This document shows positions 1 through 9,004 of a stretch of DNA of 64,000 nucleotides, piece after piece (position 1 is the first letter of the stretch; each line of letters opens with the position of its first letter). Source of the stretch: Actinomycetes bacterium (GTDB taxonomy: Bacteria; Actinomycetota; Thermoleophilia; Gaiellales; Gaiellaceae); contig JAPOVR010000076.1 of the NCBI GenBank assembly GCA_026708005.1, positions 50,064-114,063 of the forward strand. Direction: 5' to 3'. Position numbers and translations under genes: made by a program. The notes beneath the pieces are model-generated. The model ran no database searches, was not told where the DNA came from, and saw nothing but the letters and a program-made list of their open reading frames with translations.

Positions 1-1
1 G

Positions 2-307
2 GCCGCGCTCCTGGCCGCAGGACTCGACGGAATCGAGAACGAGATAGACGCGGGCGAGCCGAACTCCGAGAACCTCTTCGATACGCCGTACGACGAGCTG
101 GTCAGCAGGGGGATGAGGACGCTGCCAGGAACGCTGATTGAAGCAACGCACGAGCTCGAGCGCTGCCAGGTGATGCGCGAGGCGCTCGGCCGAGGCCGAG
201 ACGAGGACATCGTCGACTGGTACGTCGGCATCAAGCGCAGGGAGTGGAACCGCTACCACGAGCAGGTCTCGCCCTGGGAGGTCAACGAGTATCTCAGCCT
301 GATGTAG
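2..307 (+). CDS. gmaS: Glutamine synthetase-family protein, C-terminal part (probable gamma-glutamylmethylamide synthetase, GmaS/GlnT type)
   Basis: The reading frame is open from the first bases and ends at a TAG, giving about 101 residues of the C-terminus; the rest lies outside the window. The residues NENEID-like 'GIENEIDAGEP', 'LPGTLIEA' and the closing 'EVNEYLSLM' match the end of type III-like glutamine synthetases (GlnT/GmaS). GmaS ligates methylamine to glutamate with ATP. That specificity is inferred from the neighbours: MgsA-, MgsBC- and sarcosine-oxidase-like genes follow on the same strand, as in known N-methylglutamate pathway loci. The family call is fairly secure. An ordinary glutamine synthetase paralogue cannot be excluded because the catalytic part is not visible. 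Confidence 0.7.
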   Translation, partial: AALLAAGLDGIENEIDAGEPNSENLFDTPYDELVSRGMRTLPGTLIEATHELERCQVMREALGRGRDEDIVDWYVGIKRREWNRYHEQVSPWEVNEYLSLM

Positions 308-535
308 CCCCGCCCATACCGCTGTCAGTGGGAGAGGCCTGCGGGCGTAGCAGATCCGCGCGCTGCTATCGCGCTCACGCCGGCTCGAGCAGGACCGTGG
401 GGGAAGCGGGCCGTGGCGCAAACGGGCTGCGGCGGAACAGCAACGCCCATGCGCCGGCCGAGCGGCAGACAAGGCCCGTTGGGAGAACAAGCTGCTCCAG
501 GCAACGCGCGCGCCGGCCGAGCGGCAGGACAGGTG

Positions 536-634
536 AGAATCGGCACCGTCTCGTGACGCTTCTGCGACACATCGTGCGGAAGCTGTTCGCGTTTCTCGGC
601 TACCCTCCCCTGGTTGGGTGGGGGCGCGCTGCCC
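536..634 (+). repeat. Dispersed ~100-bp intergenic repeat, copy 1
   Basis: This copy starts at AGAATCGGCACC, contains TCGTGACGCTTCTG and CGTGCGGAAGCTG, and ends in GGCTACCCTCCCC followed by GGGTGGGGG and GCTGCCC. The same ordered words recur at five other places in the window. Here it sits between the converging 3' ends of the glutamine-synthetase gene and the isocitrate dehydrogenase gene. CTACCC can pair with the later GGGTGG. The gap from 308 to 535 holds no gene; it carries a direct repeat of GCGCCGGCCGAGCGGCAG near 451 and 510. Confidence 0.8.
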
Positions 635-665
635 TTTGCGACGGCCGACCGGCCCGGTTTTCCAG

Positions 666-3197
<2,532 letters not shown>

Positions 3198-3264
3198 TCA
3201 AGGGAGGCTGCCGATGCTGAGCATGGGCGCCCCGCCGTGTACGAGCTGGACATGAGGTAGCGCC

Positions 3265-4194
3265 ATGTGCGGAATCGCAGGAATCCTCTACAAGGACGGC
3301 GCCGAGCCTGCGAGAGCAGACGGGCTCGGGCTCGGCCACGACCTGATCACCATGCTCGACGGCTGCCAGCACCGTGGGCCAGACTCGACCGGCTTCGCCC
3401 TCTACCACGAGCCCTCGGCCGACGACCAGCTGCGCCTGCGCTTCTTCGTCGGCGAGGGCGAGCAGGCGGCGGAGACCGTGGCTCACATCAAGGCGAAGCT
3501 CGCCGAGCTCGATGCGGAGGTCACCGAGGAGGAGGCCATCGGCAGCACGCACCGCCTGACCGTCAGCTTCCGCGGCGACATCCAGCAGTTCGCCTATGCG
3601 ATGGAGCACGTGGCACCGGTGGTGTCGATCGGGCAGAGCCTCGACATCATCAAGGACATCGGCGGAGCGCACGACGTCGATGCCGCCTACGGGATCGCCG
3701 ACTTCGACGGTACGCACGGCATCGGCCACGTTCGACTCGCCACCGAGTCAGACGTCACGCCCGACGCCTCGCACCCGTTCTGGGCGACTGGGTTCGCCGA
3801 CATCGCCATCGTCCACAACGGGCAGATCACGAACTACTGGAAGATGCGGCGCCGGCTCGAGAAGCGCGGGTTCGAGTTTAACACCGACAACGACTCGGAG
3901 CTGATCGCCGTCTACCTCGCAGACAAGCTCGCGCAGAAAAAGACGCTGAGCGAGGCGCTCGAGTCCTCGATCGGCGACCTCGATGGCACGTTCTCGTTCC
4001 TCGTCTCGACCAAGGACGAAATCGGGTACGCGAAGGACCGCCTCGCCGCCAAGCCCATGGTCATGTACGAGGACGACGACCTCGTTGCGATCGCCTCCGA
4101 GGAGGTCTCGCTCAACAAGCTCTTCCCAGGCCGCTCGCTGGCGACCATGGAGCCGGCCCCGGGCACCTTCCGCACATGGCGACGCTCGACCTAG
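3265..4194 (+). CDS. mgsA: Class II glutamine amidotransferase-like subunit of N-methylglutamate synthase / glutamate synthase (MgsA/GltB1-like)
   Basis: This protein of 309 residues begins MCGIAGIL, so Cys2 would be the Ntn nucleophile after Met removal. 'CQHRGPDSTGFAL', 'GIGHVRLATES', 'VHNGQITNYW' and 'NTDNDSELIA' are the class II amidotransferase (GATase II) signatures. In N-methylglutamate synthase the corresponding subunit works with GXGXG and FMN subunits to transfer the methylamino group of gamma-glutamylmethylamide. GAGGTAG just upstream of the ATG is a plausible ribosome binding site. Its 3' end overlaps the next gene by 19 bp, which suggests translational coupling. An insertion around residues 60-135 is longer than in a minimal amidotransferase domain and may be family-specific. 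The alternative is an ordinary stand-alone glutamate synthase amidotransferase subunit. Confidence 0.85.
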   Translation: MCGIAGILYKDGAEPARADGLGLGHDLITMLDGCQHRGPDSTGFALYHEPSADDQLRLRFFVGEGEQAAETVAHIKAKLAELDAEVTEEEAIGSTHRLTVSFRGDIQQFAYAMEHVAPVVSIGQSLDIIKDIGGAHDVDAAYGIADFDGTHGIGHVRLATESDVTPDASHPFWATGFADIAIVHNGQITNYWKMRRRLEKRGFEFNTDNDSELIAVYLADKLAQKKTLSEALESSIGDLDGTFSFLVSTKDEIGYAKDRLAAKPMVMYEDDDLVAIASEEVSLNKLFPGRSLATMEPAPGTFRTWRRST

Positions 4195-6140
4195 CCGAGC
4201 TCTCGGTTCGCGAGGCGAACGAGCGGCTGCGCGAGTACGGCGCGGCCGGCGAGGATGTCGAGGTCGTCAACCCCGACGCGCGCCACCACATCGGGGTTGG
4301 GCTCGTTCACCCGATCACCGTGCACATCAAGGGGTCGGCCGGCTACTTCTGCGCCGGCCTCACCGACGGGCCGCGCTTCGAAGTCGACGCGAACGTCGGC
4401 TGGGGCCTCGCCGACAACATGCTCGGCGGCTCCGTCGTTGTGCGAGGCAACGCCAGCGCGATCCCCGGCGTCGCGGTCCGAGGAGCCGAGGTCGTCGTGC
4501 AGGGCAACATCGGCTCGCGCGCCGCACAGGTGATGAAGGAAGGCACGCTCTGCGCCGGCGGCAACGCGAACTTCATGGCCGGCTACATGATGTACGGCGG
4601 CCGGCTGATCATCTGCGGCGACTCCGGCGAGCATCTCGGCCAGGACATGACCGGCGGCACGATCTACGTCGGCGGCCGGGTGCAGTCGCTCGGAACCGAC
4701 GCCGAACCCGTCGATTTACCCCTGGAGGAGCTCGACGAGGTCATGAGCTTCCTGGAGCGCTACGAGGTCCCGTTCAACGGCGGGACATTCACGAAGGTGG
4801 TCAATGCCGGCAAGCACCTCCGCTATCCGAGGCTGGAGCGCCGCGTGCGGGTTGTCCCCTTCTTCGTCGCGTCCGAGCCCACCGACTACTGGAACGAGAA
4901 GGTGCAGGAAGACATCTCGGTCAAGGCGCAGATCGGCCGCTACCGGATCCGCGGGTACGGCGCCGGCCGGCCGCTCCCCCACCTCTCCGATGTCGTGTTC
5001 AAGCGAGACCTCCACACGATTCCCCCGGATCCTGAGGTTGTGTCGAAGATCAGCCTCGCCACCGAGCTCGGCGGCCGCTTCGGCGCCAAGCCGCTCGACC
5101 TCTCGATGCCGGTGATGATCGCGCCCATGAGCTTCGGCGCGCTCAGCAAGTCGACGAAGATCGCGCTTGCCAAGGCGTCCGCGCTCTCCGACATCGCCGA
5201 CGGCACCGGCGAGGGCGGCCTAATCCCGGAGGTGCGGGAGGCCGCGAAGCGCATCGTCGTCCAGTGCCTCGGCGGACGTCTGGGCTGGAACATCCACGAC
5301 ATGCAGCGAGCCGACGGGATCGAGATCTACATCTCCCAGGGGGCCAAGCCAGGCCTCGGCGGACAGCTGATGGCCAAGAAGGTCACCAAGGAGATCGCCA
5401 CCATCCGCGGTATCCCCGCCGGTATCGACCTGCGCTCGCCCTCGCGGCACCCCGACGTGCTCGGCGCCGACGATCTCGTGATCAAGGTCGAGGAGTTCCG
5501 TGAGGCAACAGGCTGGCGGAAGCCCGTCTCGGTCAAGCTCGGCGCAGGGCGCGTGCCCGACGACATCAAGATTGCCTACAAGGACGGCTTCGACTACGTC
5601 TGCCTCGACGGCGTCCAGGGATCGACCGGCGCGGCCAGCAGCGAGGTGCTCGAGTTCGTGGGCATTCCCACGCTGTCGGCGATCATCGAGGCCATCGATG
5701 CGCTCGAATCGATCGGGGCAGTCTGCATGCCGCTCGTGCTCATGGGGGGCATCAAGGACGGAATCGACACCGCCAAGGCGATCGCGCTGGGCGCGCACGG
5801 GGTCGCGCTCGGCACGAGCGCGATCATCGCCGGCGGGTGCATCGCGTGCCTCCAGTGCCACGTCGGATCGTGCGTCGTCGGCATCGCCACACAGGATCCG
5901 GAGCACGAGAAGCGCTACAATATCGACGTCGAGAGCTGGAACATCCACCGCTACCTCGAATCGGTCCGCTGGCAGCTCGCGTCGATCGTGCACGCACACG
6001 GCTACGAGCGCGTGCACGAGCTCTCGCGCGACGATCTCGTCGCGCTCACGCCAGAGGCGGCCGAGATCACCCGCCTCGAGTATGCGCCAGAGCTGCGCGA
6101 CGAGCGCGGCCAGCCGCTGCAGCTGGCCGCGGCCTCGTGA
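4176..6140 (+). CDS. Fused GXGXG + FMN glutamate-synthase protein (MgsB-MgsC fusion)
   Basis: This protein of 654 residues has two parts. Residues 1 to about 210 form a beta-helical GXGXG domain with repeated 'GGSVVVRGNA', 'VVVQGNIG' and 'GGTIYVGGRV' turns. From about residue 285 there is the FMN-binding glutamate synthase barrel, with 'MIAPMSFGALS', 'DGTGEGGLIPEV', 'SVKLGAGRV' and 'LVLMGGIKDG'. A Cys cluster near the end ('GGCIACLQCHVGSC') fits the iron-sulfur site. In methylotrophs with the N-methylglutamate pathway these parts are usually two genes, mgsB and mgsC; here they are one chain, in that order. It overlaps mgsA and is followed one base after its stop by the GltD-like gene. It should catalyse the synthase half-reaction. 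Methylamine specificity rests on context. Confidence 0.85.
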   Translation: MATLDLAELSVREANERLREYGAAGEDVEVVNPDARHHIGVGLVHPITVHIKGSAGYFCAGLTDGPRFEVDANVGWGLADNMLGGSVVVRGNASAIPGVAVRGAEVVVQGNIGSRAAQVMKEGTLCAGGNANFMAGYMMYGGRLIICGDSGEHLGQDMTGGTIYVGGRVQSLGTDAEPVDLPLEELDEVMSFLERYEVPFNGGTFTKVVNAGKHLRYPRLERRVRVVPFFVASEPTDYWNEKVQEDISVKAQIGRYRIRGYGAGRPLPHLSDVVFKRDLHTIPPDPEVVSKISLATELGGRFGAKPLDLSMPVMIAPMSFGALSKSTKIALAKASALSDIADGTGEGGLIPEVREAAKRIVVQCLGGRLGWNIHDMQRADGIEIYISQGAKPGLGGQLMAKKVTKEIATIRGIPAGIDLRSPSRHPDVLGADDLVIKVEEFREATGWRKPVSVKLGAGRVPDDIKIAYKDGFDYVCLDGVQGSTGAASSEVLEFVGIPTLSAIIEAIDALESIGAVCMPLVLMGGIKDGIDTAKAIALGAHGVALGTSAIIAGGCIACLQCHVGSCVVGIATQDPEHEKRYNIDVESWNIHRYLESVRWQLASIVHAHGYERVHELSRDDLVALTPEAAEITRLEYAPELRDERGQPLQLAAAS

Positions 6141-6141
6141 G

Positions 6142-8712
6142 ATGAGCGAGCGCAACACCCCCGCGTTCAGCGAGCCGCCGGAGCTGGACGTCTACGGCCG
6201 CGAGCGAGTCGACCCGCCGCCCGTCCCACCCGAGTTCGCGGCGGAGGACGACGTCAACGACCAGAACTACGTCCCGGCACCCTGCCAGGTTGCCTGCCCG
6301 ATCGGCACCGACGCTCCCTCGTACATCGCCTACATCTGGGAGGGGAAGATCGAGGAGGCCTTCGAGGCGATCACCGCGACGAACCCGTTCAGCTCGGTCT
6401 GCGGCCGGGTGTGCGACGCGCCGTGCGAGCCAGCCTGCCGGCGGACGGAGTCCGATGGGCCGATCGCGATTCGCAACCTCAAGCGCTTCGTCATGGACCG
6501 GCTCGGCAAGGACCACCGCCTACCGCCCGTGCCCGTCACGAAGGAGCAGACTGTCGGCATCGTCGGCGGCGGCCCTGCCGGGCTCACCGCAGCGCAGGGT
6601 CTCGCTGAGGCCGGCTACGCCGTCGACGTCTACGAGCTAACCGAGATGCTCGGCGGCTACATGACCTGGGGGATCCCGGCCTTCCGCTGCCCGCCGGAGA
6701 TCTTCAAGGAAGACATCGACCGCATGCTGGCCCGCTGCCCCGGCATCACCATCAACCTGAACACCGGCCTTGGCCGGGACATCACGCTGGAGAAGCTCAA
6801 AGAGCGGCACGACGCGGTGCTGCTGACGATCGGCGCCTGGTGGGGCAAGGGGCTCGAGCTCGCCAACGCCGGCTACGACGACCGGGTCATCGATGGAGTG
6901 ACGTTCCTGCGCCACGTCAACGGCGGCACGCGGCCAGAGCTCCCGCAGAAGGTCATCGTCGTGGGCGCCGGCGACGTCGCGATGGACGCATGCCGCGTCG
7001 CCAAGCGCCTGCCGGGCTGCGAGGACGTCAAGGTCCTGTACCGGCGAGGCCCAAACGAGATCCCCGCGCGGCGCGACGAGCTCGAGGGAGCGCTCGAGGA
7101 GGGTGTCGAGCTGATCTACAACGTGCAGCCGGTCGCCGTGGTCGGCACCAATGGCAGCAATGGGTCGTTCGCGCTCCGGTGCGTCACGACCGAGCTGACC
7201 AAGCCAGGCGACGACGGGCGGCGGTGGCCCGCGAGCATTGCGGGCTCCGAGCACGACTACGACTGCGGCATGGTCATCCTAGCCACAGGCCAGCGATCCG
7301 AATGCGAGGAGCTCGACAGCCTCGGGATGCTCGCGAACGACAAGGTCCACACCGACTGGGACTCGATGCGGACAACCGATCCAAAGGTCTTCTCGGCCGG
7401 CGATGCGGCGTTCGGACCGTCCACCATCGTGATGGCCATGCAGCACGGCCATCGCGCCGCCTACTACATCAAGGCCTTTCTTGAAGGGGTCGAGGGCCCT
7501 CTCCCGTACCGCGTGCCGTTCAAGACCCGGCGCGTGCCCATCGCCGACGACCCCGACTGGGAGATCTTTCCGCGGGAGCACCAGGATTTCCGCGGGCTGG
7601 GCGAGCAGCCGGTCGAGTTCCCGGAGATCGAGACGACCTACGACGAGGACGCCGCACGGCGTGAGGCGGCACGGTGCTACCGCTGCGACGCCGAGACCGG
7701 TGCGGCCGACTACAACGTCCACACCCGCGAGGACATCTTCGTGATGGCGCGGACGAAGCCCGAGAACGCCACGAAGCAGCGCGCGATCTTCACGAAGCGG
7801 CTCGCGCTGCGAGGTGATCCGTTCGCCGAGAAGCCAGCCACCCTCGAGGACCTCGTCTTCCTCCCCGCCAACCTCTCGCGGCTTGTGATCGATCCATACC
7901 GAGACGCATGTAACGTCACGACGAGCCTGGGCAGCCGCCTCGAGCTCGGCTCGCCCTTCATGGCAGCGGGCTTCGATAGCACGCCCAGCGAGGTGCGCGA
8001 AGCCGTTGCCCACGCCCTGCGCACCCAAAACCTCGGCTACCTCGGGCACCGTAGCATCGGAGACGGCGTGCACTGGCTCCAGGTCATCGTGCCCGGCGAG
8101 GGCGAGCCCTCCCCGGATGCTGCCGCGGTCATCGCCACGGCTCCAACCGGCCTCGAACGGGCGCATGCCGACCAGCTGCTCGGGCTGACGGCCCGGAGCG
8201 ACCAGCTGCGGGAGAGGATCCCGCTGGCGCTGCAGGCGGAGCTCGACCTCATGGTGCTCGAAGGAAGCTCCCAGGTCATCGACCCGTGGCCCGAGCTCGC
8301 CGGCCCACCGGATCTCACCGTCCTGCGCGACGCGATCGCGCTCTTGCGCGAGCTGAACCACGAGGAGGACCTCCAGCTCGTGTACTTCGGCGGTGTTCGA
8401 TCAGGCACGGACGGTGCCAAGCTGATCGGCTTGGGCGCCAACACGGTCGTGGCCAGCATGGCGATCGCGCTTGCGATCGGCGGGACGATCGAGAACGGCG
8501 GCGTGCGCTTCTACGGCAACATCGAGGCCGCCGAGCGAGACGAAGCTGCCGAGCTCTTCCTCAAGGCGCTTGCCTACGAGGCATCGATCATGCCCCGCTG
8601 CACGGGCAAGACCGACATCCACAACATCGAGCCCGAGGACCTCCGCTCGATCACCGTCGCGACAGCCGAGGCAACCGGCCTGCCGCTCGCGGGTGCACGG
8701 GCGAGCCGATGA
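6142..8712 (+). CDS. GltD-like NAD(P)H oxidoreductase fused to a degenerate glutamate-synthase-like domain
   Basis: This protein of 856 residues starts at the ATG one base after the previous stop; the frame is open further upstream, but that part overlaps the MgsBC gene. Residues about 45-105 hold the Cys clusters of the GltD/DPD-type iron-sulfur domain ('PCQVACP', 'CGRVCDAPCEPACRR'). An FAD site follows near 137 ('VGIVGGGPAGLTAA'), an NADPH site near 271 ('VIVVGAGDVAMDACR'), and 'FSAGDAAFGPSTIVMAM' near 415. Ordinary GltD ends at roughly 480 residues. Here about 320 more follow, with 'YFGGVRSGTDGAKLIGLGA' and 'LAIAIGG'-like turns resembling the end of a glutamate synthase FMN barrel but lacking its Cys cluster. 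It probably feeds electrons to the MgsABC-like synthase. The role of the tail is unknown. Confidence 0.75.
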   Translation: MSERNTPAFSEPPELDVYGRERVDPPPVPPEFAAEDDVNDQNYVPAPCQVACPIGTDAPSYIAYIWEGKIEEAFEAITATNPFSSVCGRVCDAPCEPACRRTESDGPIAIRNLKRFVMDRLGKDHRLPPVPVTKEQTVGIVGGGPAGLTAAQGLAEAGYAVDVYELTEMLGGYMTWGIPAFRCPPEIFKEDIDRMLARCPGITINLNTGLGRDITLEKLKERHDAVLLTIGAWWGKGLELANAGYDDRVIDGVTFLRHVNGGTRPELPQKVIVVGAGDVAMDACRVAKRLPGCEDVKVLYRRGPNEIPARRDELEGALEEGVELIYNVQPVAVVGTNGSNGSFALRCVTTELTKPGDDGRRWPASIAGSEHDYDCGMVILATGQRSECEELDSLGMLANDKVHTDWDSMRTTDPKVFSAGDAAFGPSTIVMAMQHGHRAAYYIKAFLEGVEGPLPYRVPFKTRRVPIADDPDWEIFPREHQDFRGLGEQPVEFPEIETTYDEDAARREAARCYRCDAETGAADYNVHTREDIFVMARTKPENATKQRAIFTKRLALRGDPFAEKPATLEDLVFLPANLSRLVIDPYRDACNVTTSLGSRLELGSPFMAAGFDSTPSEVREAVAHALRTQNLGYLGHRSIGDGVHWLQVIVPGEGEPSPDAAAVIATAPTGLERAHADQLLGLTARSDQLRERIPLALQAELDLMVLEGSSQVIDPWPELAGPPDLTVLRDAIALLRELNHEEDLQLVYFGGVRSGTDGAKLIGLGANTVVASMAIALAIGGTIENGGVRFYGNIEAAERDEAAELFLKALAYEASIMPRCTGKTDIHNIEPEDLRSITVATAEATGLPLAGARASR

Positions 8713-8731
8713 GAGCGCGAGACCCGAGACC

Positions 8732-9004
8732 GTGACCTTCCTCTTACTCTGTCCCAACTGCGGGCCGCGTGCTGTCGAGGAGTTCATCACGACCGGCGAG
8801 GTCACCGTACGGCCGACGGCGGCGCCCAGTCGCCGTGAGCTTTCGCGGTACATCTACTTCAGGACCAACGCCGCTGGCAGCCAGCGCGAGTGGTGGTACC
8901 ACCGCCATGGCTGCGAGCTCTGGTTCCTGGCAGAACGCGACACGCGCACGAACGAGGTGTTGGGGACGGAGCTACCGCCGGCGACCCGCCCGGAGGCAGG
9001 ATGA
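8732..9004 (+). CDS. soxD: Sarcosine oxidase / N-methylglutamate dehydrogenase delta subunit
   Basis: This small protein of 90 residues starts at a GTG ('VTFLLLCPNCGPR'). The pair Cys-x2-Cys at residues 7-10 and the later 'WYHRHGCELWFLAERDT' are typical of SoxD, the small zinc-binding subunit of heterotetrameric sarcosine oxidases and of the homologous N-methylglutamate dehydrogenases. No in-frame ATG gives a better start. The stop overlaps the soxA ATG by 4 bp (ATGA-type overlap). Its operon position after glutamate-synthase-like genes favours N-methylglutamate as the substrate over sarcosine, which is inference from context. Confidence 0.88.
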   Translation: MTFLLLCPNCGPRAVEEFITTGEVTVRPTAAPSRRELSRYIYFRTNAAGSQREWWYHRHGCELWFLAERDTRTNEVLGTELPPATRPEAG

